A stretch of 64,000 bases of DNA, from positions 1,860,001-1,924,000 of the forward strand of contig NC_021985.1 of assembly GCF_000444875.1 (NCBI RefSeq), written 5' to 3'. Under the pieces are notes generated by a model. The model saw only the letters and a list, made by a program, of their open reading frames with translations, did no database searches and was not told the origin of the DNA. A program made the translations under genes and the position numbers. The DNA comes from Streptomyces collinus Tu 365 (GTDB lineage: Bacteria > Actinomycetota > Actinomycetes > Streptomycetales > Streptomycetaceae). This document shows positions 1 through 9,808 of this stretch, in pieces. Each line of letters begins with the position of its first letter. Positions within the stretch are counted from its first letter, which is position 1.

Positions 1-594
1 CAGACCGATGACCGTGCCGGGCGTGACCTCGAAGCCGACCAGGGCGTAGATGCCGGTCGTGATGGTGATGTCGTGGATGAGCGCGACGAGGGCGGCGATG
101 GCCATGCGCCACTCGAAGGCGATCGCCAGGTAGATCACCACGAGCACCATGAAGATGCCGAGGCCCTCCCAGGCCTTGTTGGCGATCTGCTCACCCCAGC
201 TGGGCCCGACCAGGTCGGCGGCCAGCTTCTCCGGGTTGAGCTTCAGGTCCTGGGCCAGCTTCGTCTTGATCTGGTCGGACTTGCCGGTGTCGATGCCGGC
301 GATCTGGATGCGCAGGCTGCCGTTGCCGAGCTTCTGCACGATCGCCTCGTGGCCGGAGGCGTCCTTCGCGAACACCTCCGCCTGCGCCACCGAGGTGCTC
401 ATCTTGACCGGCGTGGTGAAGACCGCGCCGCCCTGGAACTCGATGCCCATGTTCAGGCCGCGCACCGCCAGGCCGAGGATGGCCGTGATGGTGATCAGGA
501 TGGAGACGCCGTACCAGATCTTGCGCTTGCCGACGAAGTCGTAGCTGATCTCGCCACGGTGCAGTCGGGCACCGAGGTTGCCGAGTTTCGACAT
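1..594 (-). CDS. secF: SecF, protein-export membrane protein (partial, C-terminus outside window)
   Basis: SecF pairs with SecD in the SecDF complex, which uses the proton-motive force to help pull preproteins through SecYEG. The first 198 codons are present; the gene runs off the left edge. The N-terminal segment starts MSKLGNLGARLHRG and is followed by a first membrane span near residues 26-45. A later span holds the family motif around FEWRMAIAALVALIHDI and TTGIYALVGFEVTP. The ATG lies 3 bases after the secD stop codon (TGA GCG ATG), so the two genes are translationally coupled, as is usual for secDF. Identity is secure from the motif and the gene order yajC-secD-secF. Confidence 0.96.
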   Translation of the reverse strand, partial: MSKLGNLGARLHRGEISYDFVGKRKIWYGVSILITITAILGLAVRGLNMGIEFQGGAVFTTPVKMSTSVAQAEVFAKDASGHEAIVQKLGNGSLRIQIAGIDTGKSDQIKTKLAQDLKLNPEKLAADLVGPSWGEQIANKAWEGLGIFMVLVVIYLAIAFEWRMAIAALVALIHDITITTGIYALVGFEVTPGTVIGL

Positions 595-597
595 CGC

Positions 598-2388
598 TCA
601 CGCCTCCTTCGGGTCGGCAGGGCCGGCGGCGGGACCGGCGGGACGGCGGGTTCGGCGCAGCGGCGGCTGGGCACCCAGGCTCTTCGGGTCGAGGCCGGAC
701 CACTTGTGGCCGTCGGCGAAGAACTTCCGGCGGGCCAGCAGCGTCATCAGCGGCTTGGTGAACAGGAAGACGACGACCACGTCGAGCACGGTGGTCAGAC
801 CCAGGGTGAACGCGAAGCCCTGGACCTTGCCGACGGTGACGATGAACAGCACGGCGGCGGCGAGGAACGACACGAAGTCGGAGACCAGGATGGTGCGCCG
901 GGCGCGCGGCCAGGCACGCTCGACGGCGGGGCGCAGCGTGCGGCCCTCGCGGATCTCGTCCCGGATGCGTTCGAAGTACACGATGAACGAGTCCGCGGTG
1001 ATACCGATGGCCACGATGGCACCGCAGACGGCCGGGAGGTTCAGCGCGAAGCCGATGGCCGGGCCGAGCAGCGACATGATCACGTAGGTGAGGATCGCGG
1101 AGACCAGCAGGGACGCCATCGCGACGAGTGACAGACCGCGGTAGTAGATCACCAGGTACAGCACGACCAGCGCGAGGCCGATCGCGCCGGCGAGCAGACC
1201 GGCGCGCAGCTGCTCACCACCGAGCGCGGCGGTCACCGTGGTGACGGACTGCTCCTTGAAGGTCAGCGGCAGGGCGCCGTACGACAGCATGTTCGCGAGG
1301 CTCTGCGCCTCCTTCTGGGTGAAGCTGCCGGAGATGTACGCGTTGCCGCCGGTGATGGCGGTCTGCACGTACGGGTGGGAGACGACCTCGTCGTCCAGAA
1401 CGATCGCGAACTCGTTCTGCGGGGTGGTCCGCTGCGCCAGCTTGGCGGTGACGTCGGCGAACTTCTTCGCCCCGCTGGAGTCGAACGTCATGTCCACCTG
1501 CCAGCCCCCGGCACCCTGGGTGTTCAAGGTGGCCTGGGCCTTCTTGATCTCCGTGCCGGAGACGTCGACGGGGCCGAGCAGGAACTTGCTCCAGACCTTG
1601 CCGTCCTTGCCGCAGGCGACGGTGGTCTCCCCCGTCTTGACGTTCCGGCCGGCGACGGCGCGCTGCTTGGGGTCGTTGCAGTCGAGCGTGGCGTACTGCT
1701 TGGCCGCCGCGGCGGCCGAGGGGTCGGCGCTGCCGGACGCGGCAGGAGAGGGGCTGCCGGCTGCCTTCGGGCTGCTGCTCACGGACGGCGAGGCGTCGGC
1801 CTTCAAGGCGTCGGTGACGGCGCGGCCCTGTGAGGTGGCGCCGGCCGAAGGGCTGGCGGAGCTCCCGGAGACCTTGTCCTGGGCCTTGGCCGAGCCCGAC
1901 GCGCTCGGAGAGGCGGAGCCGGCGCCCGGGGAGGCGGAGCCGCTCGGGCTGGCGCTCGGGGTGGGTGTCGCCGCGCCGGTCGTCGCCTCGCGCTGGATCA
2001 CCGGCCGGAAGTAGAGCTTGGCCGTGGTGCCGACCTGCTGGCGTGCTTCCTCGGAGTTCGTCCCCTTGGGGATGTTGACGATGATGTTCCGGTCGCCCTG
2101 GGTCTGCACCTCCGCTTCCGAGACACCGAGCCCATTGACACGGCGGTTCATGATGTCGACCGCGGTGTCCATGTTCGTCTTGTTGATCGCGTTGGGCTGC
2201 CCCGGCTCGTTGACGGCTTCGAGGGTGATGCTCGTGCCGCCGGCGAGGTCGATGCCGAGACGCGGGGTGCGGTGCCCGGAGGCGAACATCCCGGCGGTGA
2301 GCGCCACGATGGCGATCAGAATGAGGGCCAGCGAGCGCCCTGGCTTGCTCTGGGCGCTCGCGCTCCGGCCCTTCTTAGGTGCTGCCAC
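598..2388 (-). CDS. secD: SecD, protein-export membrane protein
   Basis: SecD is the partner of SecF in SecDF-YajC, acting at the membrane and in the extracytoplasmic P1 domain. The GTG start gives 596 residues and has GAGGGAG nine bases upstream. A longer reading exists but adds 43 Pro/Arg-rich residues with no ribosome site. TM1 is near residues 19-36, followed by the conserved GIDLAGGTS (45-53). The C-terminal third holds the remaining spans, including the GALPLTFKEQS region and GITADSFIVYFERIRDE. Residues about 135-230 are a Ser/Pro/Ala/Gly-rich stretch inserted in P1 with no recognisable fold, ending just before a pair of cysteines. The Cys pair and low-complexity insert are unlike the E. 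coli protein. Confidence 0.96.
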   Translation of the reverse strand: MAAPKKGRSASAQSKPGRSLALILIAIVALTAGMFASGHRTPRLGIDLAGGTSITLEAVNEPGQPNAINKTNMDTAVDIMNRRVNGLGVSEAEVQTQGDRNIIVNIPKGTNSEEARQQVGTTAKLYFRPVIQREATTGAATPTPSASPSGSASPGAGSASPSASGSAKAQDKVSGSSASPSAGATSQGRAVTDALKADASPSVSSSPKAAGSPSPAASGSADPSAAAAAKQYATLDCNDPKQRAVAGRNVKTGETTVACGKDGKVWSKFLLGPVDVSGTEIKKAQATLNTQGAGGWQVDMTFDSSGAKKFADVTAKLAQRTTPQNEFAIVLDDEVVSHPYVQTAITGGNAYISGSFTQKEAQSLANMLSYGALPLTFKEQSVTTVTAALGGEQLRAGLLAGAIGLALVVLYLVIYYRGLSLVAMASLLVSAILTYVIMSLLGPAIGFALNLPAVCGAIVAIGITADSFIVYFERIRDEIREGRTLRPAVERAWPRARRTILVSDFVSFLAAAVLFIVTVGKVQGFAFTLGLTTVLDVVVVFLFTKPLMTLLARRKFFADGHKWSGLDPKSLGAQPPLRRTRRPAGPAAGPADPKEA

Positions 2389-2529
2389 CTTCTCGTACTC
2401 CCTCTCGGGCCGCCCCGCTGCCGGTGGGCGCGGTCGGCCATGACATGGTGTCGGGATCCCGTGCGGAGACACACGCGGCCGGGGTGCGCGGGGCGCGGTC
2501 GGTGCCGCGCCGCACACCCCGGGACGTGG

Positions 2530-3069
2530 CTACTTCGCGTCGGCGTCGCCGTCGGTCTTCTTCGGCTCTTCGTCGGCCTCGGCCTTGGCCTCGGCAGCGG
2601 CGGCGGCCGCGTCCGTCCTGGCCTCGGCGGCGGCGGCCGCGTCGGCCTTGTCCTCGGCGGCGTCCTGCTTGCCCAGGTCGACGGCCTTGTCGTCGGAGGC
2701 GGCGGCGGGCTCCTCCGAGGCGTCGGTCCCGGTCAGGGAGGAGGCGTCGTCCGGGACGATGTCCGTGTCGGACTTCAGGTCGTGCTCGACGCCGTGGACG
2801 ATGCGGTTGTACTCGTCGTCGGTGAGGACGGCGCCGATCGCGTTCTTGGCGAAGAGGAGCTCGACGCCCGGTCCGGCGTCGAGGAGGACGGTGTCCTCGT
2901 TGACCTCCTTGACCGTCGCGTACATGCCCCCGATCGTGCGGACGCCCGAGCCGGGCTGCAACTCGTTGCGCATGCTGGCGGCCTGCTGCTGCTTCTTCTT
3001 GGCCGATCGCGTCATCAGGAACATGGCCGCGATGAGCACGATGAAGGGGAGAAGGGTAAAGGCATTCAC
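2530..3069 (-). CDS. yajC: YajC, SecDF-associated preprotein translocase subunit
   Basis: YajC is a small single-span protein that copurifies with SecDF. The GTG start (VNAFTLLPF) gives 179 residues and has AAGGAA upstream. One membrane helix lies near residues 4-20, followed by the basic stretch RSAKKKQQQ. The YajC core then follows (LQPGSGVRTIGGMYATV and EDTVLLDAGPGVELLFAK). Typical YajC proteins are about 85-115 residues. Here residues from about 95 onward form an acidic Ala/Glu/Asp/Lys-rich tail with no fold I recognise. The gene precedes secD by 141 bp and is probably cotranscribed with it. Confidence 0.93.
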   Translation of the reverse strand: MNAFTLLPFIVLIAAMFLMTRSAKKKQQQAASMRNELQPGSGVRTIGGMYATVKEVNEDTVLLDAGPGVELLFAKNAIGAVLTDDEYNRIVHGVEHDLKSDTDIVPDDASSLTGTDASEEPAAASDDKAVDLGKQDAAEDKADAAAAAEARTDAAAAAAEAKAEADEEPKKTDGDADAK

Positions 3070-3131
3070 GGGACGGAATTTCCTTCGCGCGACCGCGCGG
3101 AGAGCGGCCTGTTGGATGGGGGTGGGTCGGC

Positions 3132-3149
3132 GCCGCCCGCAAGGGCGGC
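3132..3149 (-). terminator. Hairpin between ruvB and yajC
   Basis: Seven-base perfect stem GCCGCCC / GGGCGGC closed by a GCAA tetraloop, in the 187-bp gap after ruvB. There is no U-tract, which is common for Streptomyces hairpins. It may end the ruvCAB transcript. Confidence 0.45.
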
Positions 3150-3256
3150 ATCGGCGGAGTCTAAGCGAGTCCGCGCGCATGGAACAACGCTCAGCATGGC
3201 ACCTGGGTTCCTGCTCAGGCCAATGTCCCGGCCGTCACGAACGCATCACGCCGCCC

Positions 3257-4324
3257 TCACGCCCCGAACAGGTCCCCTTGTCCGTTTCCCGCGGCCGACG
3301 AGCGGGGCGGGGTCAGACCGAGGTGCTCCCAGGCCGCCGGGGTGCCGACCCGGCCCCGTGGCGTACGGGCGAGCAGACCCTCCCGGACCAGGAAGGGCTC
3401 GGCGACCTCCTCGACCGTCTCGCGCTCCTCCCCCACCGCGACCGCCAGCGTCGACAGACCGACCGGACCGCCGCCGAACAGTTTCAGCAGCGCCTCCAGG
3501 ACGGCCCGGTCGAGGCGGTCGAGGCCGCGCGCGTCGACCTCGTACACGGCGAGGGCGGCCGCGGCGATCTCTCGGGTGATCAGGCCGTCCGCCTTGACCT
3601 GGGCGTAGTCGCGCACCCGGCGCAGCAGACGGTTGGCGATGCGGGGCGTGCCGCGGGAGCGGCCGGCGATCTCGGCGGCGCCGTCCGGCTCGATCTCGAC
3701 GTCCAGCAGGTGCGCCGAGCGGTGCACGACCCGTTCCAGCTCGGTGGGCTCGTAGAACTCCATGTGCGCGGTGAAGCCGAAGCGGTCGCGCAGCGGGGGC
3801 GGCAGCAGGCCGGCGCGCGTGGTGGCCCCGACCAGGGTGAAGGGCGGCAGTTCGAGCGGGATGGCGGTGGCGCCCGGGCCCTTGCCGACGATGACGTCGA
3901 CCCGGAAGTCCTCCATGGCCATGTACAGCATCTCCTCGGCGGGCCGGGACATGCGGTGGATCTCGTCCAGGAAGAGGACCTCACCCTCCTGGAGGGAGGA
4001 GAGGATCGCCGCCAGGTCGCCCGCGTGCTGGATGGCGGGGCCCGAGGTGATGCGGATGGGGGCGCCCATCTCGGCCGCGATGATCATCGACAGGGTGGTC
4101 TTGCCCAGGCCGGGCGCGCCGGAGAGGAGCACGTGGTCGGCGGTGGCGCCGCGCGCGCGTGCGGCGCGCAGCACGAGGTCGAGCTGTTCGCGGACCTTCT
4201 CCTGCCCGATGAACTCGCCGAGGTCCTTGGGCCGCAGGGCGGCCTCGACGGCCTGGTCCTCCCGGTCGGCGACCGAGCCCACCAGCCGCTCCTCGGCGGT
4301 GTCGGACGTGTCGTCCCAGTTCAT
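3257..4324 (-). CDS. ruvB: RuvB, Holliday junction branch-migration ATPase
   Basis: RuvB hexamers drive branch migration of RuvA-bound Holliday junctions by ATP hydrolysis. The 355-residue protein has Walker A GAPGLGKT (69-76), Walker B LFLDEIH (DEIH at 120-123), sensor 1 GATTRAG (167-173) and the RuvB winged-helix C-terminus. The latter includes [10 protein letters not shown] and the family segment [10 protein letters not shown]. The end extends slightly beyond typical homologues (NGQGDLFGA). The ATG follows GAGG by about eight bases, and ruvA ends 25 bases upstream, so ruvC-ruvA-ruvB form one operon. Confidence 0.98.
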   Translation of the reverse strand: MNWDDTSDTAEERLVGSVADREDQAVEAALRPKDLGEFIGQEKVREQLDLVLRAARARGATADHVLLSGAPGLGKTTLSMIIAAEMGAPIRITSGPAIQHAGDLAAILSSLQEGEVLFLDEIHRMSRPAEEMLYMAMEDFRVDVIVGKGPGATAIPLELPPFTLVGATTRAGLLPPPLRDRFGFTAHMEFYEPTELERVVHRSAHLLDVEIEPDGAAEIAGRSRGTPRIANRLLRRVRDYAQVKADGLITREIAAAALAVYEVDARGLDRLDRAVLEALLKLFGGGPVGLSTLAVAVGEERETVEEVAEPFLVREGLLARTPRGRVGTPAAWEHLGLTPPRSSAAGNGQGDLFGA

Positions 4325-4349
4325 GAATGTGCCTCGACAGGGGTTGGGG

Positions 4350-4955
4350 TCAGCGGGCTCGGTTCAGGGTCTGCAGCGCGGCCTTCAGCAACTGGCCCAC
4401 CTGGGGCGTGCCGTCGGCGGCCTCGGCCTGCGGGGCCACGGCCGCCACGGCCTCCTCGGCCTCGCGGGTGGCGTAGCCCAGGCCGATGAGGGCGGCGTGC
4501 AGCTGGTCGCGCCAGCCCTGGGTGACCGGGGCGCCGACCGCGGGGGCGCCGGTGGGCGCGCCGAGCCGGTCCTTCAGCTCCAGCAGCAGCTTCTGCGCGC
4601 CCTTCTTGCCGATGCCGGGGACGGCGGTGAGGGCCTTCTCGTCACCGGTGGCGACGGCGCGGCGCAGCGCGTCCGGGGTGTGCACGGCGAGCATCGCCTG
4701 GGCGAGCCGGGGGCCGACGCCGCTCGCGGTCTGGAGCAGGACGAAGACCTGGCGCGCGTCGTCGTCGGCGAAGCCGTAGAGGGTCAGGGAGTCCTCGCGG
4801 ACGACCAGGGAGGTGTGCAGCTTGGCGGGCCGGCCGACGCGCAGCGTGGAGAGCGTGTCGGGCGTGCACTGGACGGACATGCCGACGCCGCCGACCTCGA
4901 CGACCGCCGCGTCGGGGGCGAGCGCGGCGACCGTGCCGCTGACGAAGGCGATCAT
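4350..4955 (-). CDS. ruvA: RuvA, Holliday junction DNA-binding subunit
   Basis: RuvA tetramers bind the four-way junction and load RuvB. The 201-residue protein begins [12 protein letters not shown], as expected for the OB domain. It has the helix-hairpin-helix segments around [17 protein letters not shown] and [16 protein letters not shown], and a C-terminal RuvB-contact domain after an Ala/Pro-rich linker. The ATG overlaps the ruvC stop as ATGA (4 bases), giving tight translational coupling. An AAAGG site lies upstream. Confidence 0.97.
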   Translation of the reverse strand: MIAFVSGTVAALAPDAAVVEVGGVGMSVQCTPDTLSTLRVGRPAKLHTSLVVREDSLTLYGFADDDARQVFVLLQTASGVGPRLAQAMLAVHTPDALRRAVATGDEKALTAVPGIGKKGAQKLLLELKDRLGAPTGAPAVGAPVTQGWRDQLHAALIGLGYATREAEEAVAAVAPQAEAADGTPQVGQLLKAALQTLNRAR

Positions 4956-5491
4956 GCCGTACGGCCTTTCGTTGCGTGGGCGGTGTGCAGGGCGACCGCC
5001 CGCTGGAGCCGGTTCTGGGCGGGGGCGCGCCAGATGTGGCAGATGGCGAGGGCGAGGGCGTCGGCGGCGTCGGCGGGCTTCGGCGGGGCGCTGAGCCGCA
5101 GCAGCCGGGTGACCATGGCGCCGACCTGGGCCTTGTCGGCGCGGCCTGTGCCGGTGACGGCGGCCTTGACCTCGCTGGGGGTGTGCAGGGCGACCGGGAT
5201 GCCGCGCCGCGCGGCGCAGAGCATCGCGACGGCGCTGGCCTGGGCGGTGCCCATGACGGTGCTGACGTTGTGCTGGCTGAAGACGCGCTCGACGGCGACG
5301 AACTCCGGCCGGTGCTCGTCGAGCCACTGCTCCAGGCCCTGTTCGACGGCGAGCAGCCGGAGGCTGAGGTCGGCGTCGGCGGGCGTGCGGACGACGCCCA
5401 CCCCGAGCATGGTCAGCGGCCGGCCCGCGACCCCCTCGACGACGCCCACACCGCACCGCGTCAGTCCGGGGTCCACCCCCATCACGCGCAC
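4952..5491 (-). CDS. ruvC: RuvC, Holliday junction resolvase
   Basis: RuvC is the RNase H-fold endonuclease that cuts Holliday junctions after RuvAB branch migration. The catalytic acidic residues are in place: D7 in MGVDPG, E68 in VAVERVF, and D141/D144 in [12 protein letters not shown]. The length of 179 residues is normal. The GTG start has GGAGGGG immediately upstream. It is the first gene of the ruvCAB operon; a terminator-like hairpin separates it from yebC. Confidence 0.98.
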   Translation of the reverse strand: MRVMGVDPGLTRCGVGVVEGVAGRPLTMLGVGVVRTPADADLSLRLLAVEQGLEQWLDEHRPEFVAVERVFSQHNVSTVMGTAQASAVAMLCAARRGIPVALHTPSEVKAAVTGTGRADKAQVGAMVTRLLRLSAPPKPADAADALALAICHIWRAPAQNRLQRAVALHTAHATKGRTA

Positions 5492-5570
5492 GCGCCCCTC
5501 CCTTCGACCGCCTGTTCCCGCAGGCTATCGGGTACCACCGACAACGCCCCGCAGCGGCGCCGGGAAGGCG

Positions 5571-5600
5571 ACGGGCCGACGGGGTGTCCCGTCGGCCCGT
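5571..5600 (-). terminator. Strong hairpin after yebC
   Basis: Perfect 13-bp stem (5571-5583 with 5588-5600) and loop GTGT, 39 bases past the yebC stop. It separates the pdxS-pdxT-yebC group from ruvCAB. Confidence 0.75.
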
Positions 5601-5638
5601 GAGAACCCGTGCAGCCCTTCGGCGGTGCTGCGCGTCGA

Positions 5639-6391
5639 CTACGCGTCGACCTTCTCCATGATCTCGTCGCTGACGTCGAAGTTGGCGAAGACGTTCTGCA
5701 CGTCGTCGCTGTCCTCGAGCGCGTCGATCAGCTTGAAGATCTTCTTGGCGCCCTCCTCGTCCAGTTCGACCTGGACGGACGGCACGAAGCTGGAGTCGGC
5801 GGAGTCGTAGTCGATGCCGGCCTCCTGGAGGGCGGTGCGGACCGCGACCAGGTCGGTGGCCTCGCTGATGACCTCGAAGGTCTCACCGAGGTCGTTGACC
5901 TCCTCGGCGCCCGCGTCCAGGACGGCGCCGAGGACGTCGTCCTCGCTCAGCTCGCCCTTGGGGACGATGACGACGCCCTTGCGGCTGAACATGTACGACA
6001 CGGAGCCCGGGTCCGCCATGTTGCCGCCGTTGCGGGTCATGGCGACCCGGACGTCGGAGGCGGCGCGGTTGCGGTTGTCGGTGAGGCACTCGATGAGCAC
6101 CGCGACACCGTTGGGGCCGTAGCCCTCGTACATGATCGTCTCGTAGTCCGCGCCACCGGCCTCGAGACCGCCGCCGCGCTTGATGGCGGAGTCGATGTTC
6201 TTGTTCGGGACCGACTGCTTCTTGGCCTTCTGGACGGCGTCGTAGAGCGTCGGGTTGCCTTCGAGGTCCACGCCGCCCATGCGCGCCGCGACCTCGATGT
6301 TCTTGATCAGCTTCGCGAAGAGCTTGCCGCGCTTGGCGTCGATCACGGCCTTCTTGTGCTTCGTCGTGGCCCATTTAGAGTGGCCGGACAT
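5639..6391 (-). CDS. yebC: YebC/TACO1-family protein
   Basis: This is a 250-residue YebC family protein. It has the diagnostic N-terminus [13 protein letters not shown], the [18 protein letters not shown] segment (19-36) and the acidic C-terminal domain. Bacterial YebC was long annotated as a transcription regulator; recent work ties some members to translation of proline-rich stretches. Which role applies here cannot be read from sequence. The start ATG has GAAGGAGA upstream. pdxT lies 48 bp upstream and may be cotranscribed. The order yebC-pdxT-pdxS near ruvCAB is shared with mycobacteria, from memory. Confidence 0.96.
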   Translation of the reverse strand: MSGHSKWATTKHKKAVIDAKRGKLFAKLIKNIEVAARMGGVDLEGNPTLYDAVQKAKKQSVPNKNIDSAIKRGGGLEAGGADYETIMYEGYGPNGVAVLIECLTDNRNRAASDVRVAMTRNGGNMADPGSVSYMFSRKGVVIVPKGELSEDDVLGAVLDAGAEEVNDLGETFEVISEATDLVAVRTALQEAGIDYDSADSSFVPSVQVELDEEGAKKIFKLIDALEDSDDVQNVFANFDVSDEIMEKVDA

Positions 6392-6439
6392 CTGCCTGTC
6401 TCCTTCGCGTAACCCATCTCTGCAACGACTCCAGAGATC

Positions 6440-7045
6440 CTACAAGGACTCCGGTGTCCGGTTGGCGCGCACCATGTCGACGAACAGCGAGTGCACGCGG
6501 TGGTCGCCGGTCAGCTCCGGGTGGAACGACGTGGCGAGCACGTTGCCCTGGCGGACCGCGACGGTGTGGCCGTTGTGCTCGGCGAGCACCTCGACGTCGG
6601 CACCCACGGACTCGACCCAGGGGGCGCGGATGAAGACGCCCTCCACAGGATGGCCCTCGACGCCCTTGACGTCGACCGCTGCCTCGAAGGACTCGTTCTG
6701 CCGGCCGAAGGCGTTGCGGCGCACGATCATGTCGATGCCGCCGACGGTCTCCTGGCCCGAGCGGGGGTCGAGGATCTTGTCGGCGAGCATGATCATGCCC
6801 GCGCAGGTGCCGTAGACGGGCATGCCCGCGCGCACGCGCGCACGGAGCGGTTCCATCACTCCGAACATGACGGCCAGCTTGGAGATGGTGGTCGACTCGC
6901 CGCCGGGCAGGACGAGACCGTCCACCTCGGCGAGTTCCTCGGGGCGCCGCACCGGCCTGGCCACGGCGTCGGCCGCGGCCAGGGCGATGAGGTGCTCCCG
7001 TACGTCGCCCTGGAGTGCCAGGACGCCAATGACGGGGGTGTTCAT
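6440..7045 (-). CDS. pdxT: PdxT, glutaminase subunit of pyridoxal 5'-phosphate synthase
   Basis: PdxT hydrolyses glutamine and passes ammonia to PdxS for PLP synthesis. The class I amidotransferase triad is visible: Cys81 in YGTCAGM, and His175/Glu177 in SFHPELTGD. The oxyanion loop LPGGEST is at 46-52. The length of 201 residues is normal. It follows pdxS by 13 bp in the same operon. Confidence 0.98.
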   Translation of the reverse strand: MNTPVIGVLALQGDVREHLIALAAADAVARPVRRPEELAEVDGLVLPGGESTTISKLAVMFGVMEPLRARVRAGMPVYGTCAGMIMLADKILDPRSGQETVGGIDMIVRRNAFGRQNESFEAAVDVKGVEGHPVEGVFIRAPWVESVGADVEVLAEHNGHTVAVRQGNVLATSFHPELTGDHRVHSLFVDMVRANRTPESL

Positions 7046-7058
7046 GTGGTTCGGTGCC

Positions 7059-7964
7059 TTACCAGCCGCGGTTGGCGTAGCGCTCGGTCTCGGGAAGGGT
7101 GTCGCAGTTGATGCCGACCATGGCCTCGCCGAGGTTGCGGGACGCGTCCGCGATGATCTTCGGGTCGTCGAAGGCGGCGGTGGCCTTCACGATGGCGGCG
7201 GCGCGCTTGGCCGGGTCGCCGGACTTGAAGATGCCGGAGCCGACGAACACGCCCTCGGCGCCGAGCTGGCGCATCAGGGCGGCGTCGGCCGGGGTGGCGA
7301 CGCCACCGGCGGAGAAGAGGACCACCGGGAGCTTGCCCAGCTCGGCGACCTCCTTGACGAGCTCGTAGGGGGCGCGCAGCTCCTTGGCGGCGGCGTACAG
7401 CTCGTTGTTGTCGTAGCCGCGCAGGCGGGCGATCTCGTTCTTGATCTGGCGCAGGTGGCGGACGGCCTCGACGACGTTGCCGGTGCCGGCCTCGCCCTTG
7501 GAGCGGATCATGGCGGCGCCCTCGGCGATGCGGCGCAGGGCCTCGCCCAGGTTGGTGGCACCGCAGACGAAGGGGGTGGTGAACGCCCACTTGTCGGAGT
7601 GGTTGACCTCGTCGGCCGGGGTGAGGACCTCGGACTCGTCGATGTAGTCGACGCCGAGGGACTGCAGCACCTGGGCCTCGACGAAGTGGCCGATGCGGGA
7701 CTTGGCCATGACCGGGATCGAGACGGCGTCGATGATGCCCTCGATCATGTCCGGGTCGGACATGCGGGCCACGCCGCCGTCCTTGCGGATGTCGGCCGGG
7801 ACCCGCTCCAGGGCCATGACGGCGACGGCGCCCGCGTCCTCGGCGATCTTCGCCTGCTCCGGCGTGACGACGTCCATGATCACGCCGTTCTTGAGCTGCT
7901 CGGCCATGCCGCGCTTCACACGGGCGGTGCCGGTCTCGGGAGCCTGGTTCTCGGTGGTGGACAC
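7059..7964 (-). CDS. pdxS: PdxS, PLP synthase lyase subunit
   Basis: PdxS builds PLP from ribose 5-phosphate, glyceraldehyde 3-phosphate and PdxT-derived ammonia. The chosen GTG gives 301 residues ([10 protein letters not shown]) with GTGAGG upstream. Active-site residues match the B. subtilis enzyme with an offset of seven: D31 in GVIMDVV, K88 in VMAKSRIGH and K156 in MIRSKGEAG. The protein is highly conserved throughout. The gene heads the operon with pdxT. Confidence 0.98.
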   Translation of the reverse strand: MSTTENQAPETGTARVKRGMAEQLKNGVIMDVVTPEQAKIAEDAGAVAVMALERVPADIRKDGGVARMSDPDMIEGIIDAVSIPVMAKSRIGHFVEAQVLQSLGVDYIDESEVLTPADEVNHSDKWAFTTPFVCGATNLGEALRRIAEGAAMIRSKGEAGTGNVVEAVRHLRQIKNEIARLRGYDNNELYAAAKELRAPYELVKEVAELGKLPVVLFSAGGVATPADAALMRQLGAEGVFVGSGIFKSGDPAKRAAAIVKATAAFDDPKIIADASRNLGEAMVGINCDTLPETERYANRGW

Positions 7965-8078
7965 GGGTGACCTCACTGATGGGGTTGAGAGTTTCTGCAG
8001 CGTCGAGGTAACGCGAGCGGACCAGGCCACAGCAAGGGCCAATGACAAGCCGGTGGATCCTTTTGGCCCGCGGGCGGC

Positions 8079-8621
8079 TCAGGCGACGCGCTCGACCAGG
8101 GCGGCGGGCGGCTCGTCGTCCATCTCGACGGCCAGCGGGAAGGGGGCGTGGCCGGCCAGCCGGAACCAGCGGACCTTGCGGTGCTCCCGGAGCCTGCGGG
8201 CGGCGCCCACGGCGTCGTTGTGGAAGCGGCGGGCCATGGGGACCCGGCGCACGGCCTCGGCCAGCTCACGGGCCGCCTCCTCGCCGCCCGGGGCCTCGCG
8301 CACGGCCTCGACCTGCCGTGCGTCCCCGAAGACCGCGCGCAGGGCCTGGCTCAGCTCGCTCTCCGCGACCTCCCGGTGCTCCTCCTCGGCCTGCCGGGCG
8401 GCGTGCGCCGCCTCGTAGAGGACGATCGAGGCGGCCGGGTCCAGCACGCCCGAGGTCGCCAGTTCCTGGGCCACCGAGGCCCGGCGCAGCAACTGCGCGT
8501 CGAGCGCGGCCCGCGCGGCGTCCATCCGCACGTGCAGCCGGTCGAGCCGGCCGGCCGTCCAGCTCAGGTACAGGCCGACGGCGACGAGCGCGACGAGGAT
8601 CCAGATGAGGGTTGCGGTCAC
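8079..8621 (-). CDS. Membrane-anchored protein, LemA-like features
   Basis: A 180-residue protein with a GTG start. It has one N-terminal membrane span (about residues 4-22) and a long Ala/Glu/Arg-rich helical cytoplasmic or external part. The segment RMDAARAALDAQLLRR and the later RRFHNDAVGAARRLREH resemble LemA-type sequences, but I would not assign the family firmly. It sits 26 bp after the PimA-like gene and is the last gene of the phosphatidylinositol/mannoside cassette. That hints at a membrane or envelope role. Confidence 0.8.
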   Translation of the reverse strand: MTATLIWILVALVAVGLYLSWTAGRLDRLHVRMDAARAALDAQLLRRASVAQELATSGVLDPAASIVLYEAAHAARQAEEEHREVAESELSQALRAVFGDARQVEAVREAPGGEEAARELAEAVRRVPMARRFHNDAVGAARRLREHRKVRWFRLAGHAPFPLAVEMDDEPPAALVERVA

Positions 8622-8647
8622 GGGCGAAGGCTATCGGTGGGCCACGG

Positions 8648-9808
8648 TCAGTCGCGGGCCAGGCCGAACCGCGCCCGCAGGCCCGTCCGGTCGTCGGTGG
8701 CCACCGCCGACGTGCCGGTGGTGACCGTCTCGTACACCGACAGGATGTCCGCGCCGACGGTGGACCAGTCGAAGCGGCGGACGTGGGCGCTGCCCCGCTC
8801 GCGCAGTTCCTCCCGCCGGTCCGGGTCCGCCAGGAGCCTGACGGCCGCCTCGGCCAGGGCGTCCGCGTCCTCGTTGGCGAAGACCTCGCCGGCCGCGCCC
8901 TGGTCGAGGACCTGGACGAAGGCGTCCAGGTCGGAGGCGAGCACGGGGGCGCCGGCCGACATGGCCTCGACGAGGATGATGCCGAAGCTCTCGCCGCCGG
9001 TGTTGGGCGCCACGTACAGGTCGACGCTGCGCAGGAAGCGGGCCTTGTCCTCGTCGCTGACCATGCCGAGGAACTCGACGCGGGAGCGCAGCTCCTTCGG
9101 CAGGTCCTCGACGGCCGCCTCCTCGTCGCCGCGTCCCGCGACCAGCAGCCGGGCGCCCGGGCGGGCGGCGAGGATCTTCGGCAGGGCCCTCATCAGGACC
9201 GGGAGCCCCTTGCGGGGCTCGTCGATACGGCCGATGAAGCCGAGCGTCTCGCCCTGCCACTCGGGGCGCGGCTCGGCCTTGGCGAAGAAGTCGACGTCGA
9301 CGCCGTTGGGGATGACGACCGCGTCGCCGCCCAGGTGCTCGACCAGCGTGCGCCGGGCGTACTCGCTGACCGCGATCCGCGCGCTGATCTTCTCCAGCGC
9401 GGCCTGGAGGATCGCGTACGCGGCGATCATGGCGCGGGAGCGGGGGTTGGAGGTGTGGAAGGTGGCCACGATCGGGCCGGAGGCCGCCCAGCAGGTGAGC
9501 AGGCCGAGCGAGGGCGACGTCGGCTCGTGGATGTGGACCACGTCGAACCCGCCCTCGTGCAGCCAGCGCCGTACCCGGGCGGCCGACAGGAAGCCGAAGT
9601 TCAGCCGGGCCACCGAGCCGTTGTACGGCACCGGCACCGCGCGCCCGGCCGACACGACGTAGGGCGGCAGCGGGGTGTCGTCGTCCGCGGGCGCGAGGAC
9701 GGATACCTCGTGGCCGAGGCGGATGAAGTACTCGGCCAGGTCACGGATGTGGAACTGGACGCCACCGGGCACGTCCCAGGAGTACGGGCAGACGATCCCG
9801 ATTCTCAC
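8648..9808 (-). CDS. pimA: GT4 glycosyltransferase, PimA-like phosphatidylinositol alpha-mannosyltransferase
   Basis: In mycobacteria PimA adds the first mannose from GDP-mannose to phosphatidylinositol at the inner face of the membrane. This 386-residue protein has the GT-B features of the family. They are the N-terminal IGIVCPYSWDVPGGVQFH with the GGVQ loop, HIHEPTSPS, and the EX7E-type donor motif GGESFGIILVEAMSAG. The GTG start overlaps the upstream acyltransferase stop as GTGA. The neighbours (phosphatidylinositol-phosphate synthase and acyltransferase) match the mycobacterial order Rv2612c-Rv2611c-Rv2610c, from memory, which supports the call. The actual acceptor in this organism is inference. 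Confidence 0.87.
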   Translation of the reverse strand: MRIGIVCPYSWDVPGGVQFHIRDLAEYFIRLGHEVSVLAPADDDTPLPPYVVSAGRAVPVPYNGSVARLNFGFLSAARVRRWLHEGGFDVVHIHEPTSPSLGLLTCWAASGPIVATFHTSNPRSRAMIAAYAILQAALEKISARIAVSEYARRTLVEHLGGDAVVIPNGVDVDFFAKAEPRPEWQGETLGFIGRIDEPRKGLPVLMRALPKILAARPGARLLVAGRGDEEAAVEDLPKELRSRVEFLGMVSDEDKARFLRSVDLYVAPNTGGESFGIILVEAMSAGAPVLASDLDAFVQVLDQGAAGEVFANEDADALAEAAVRLLADPDRREELRERGSAHVRRFDWSTVGADILSVYETVTTGTSAVATDDRTGLRARFGLARD

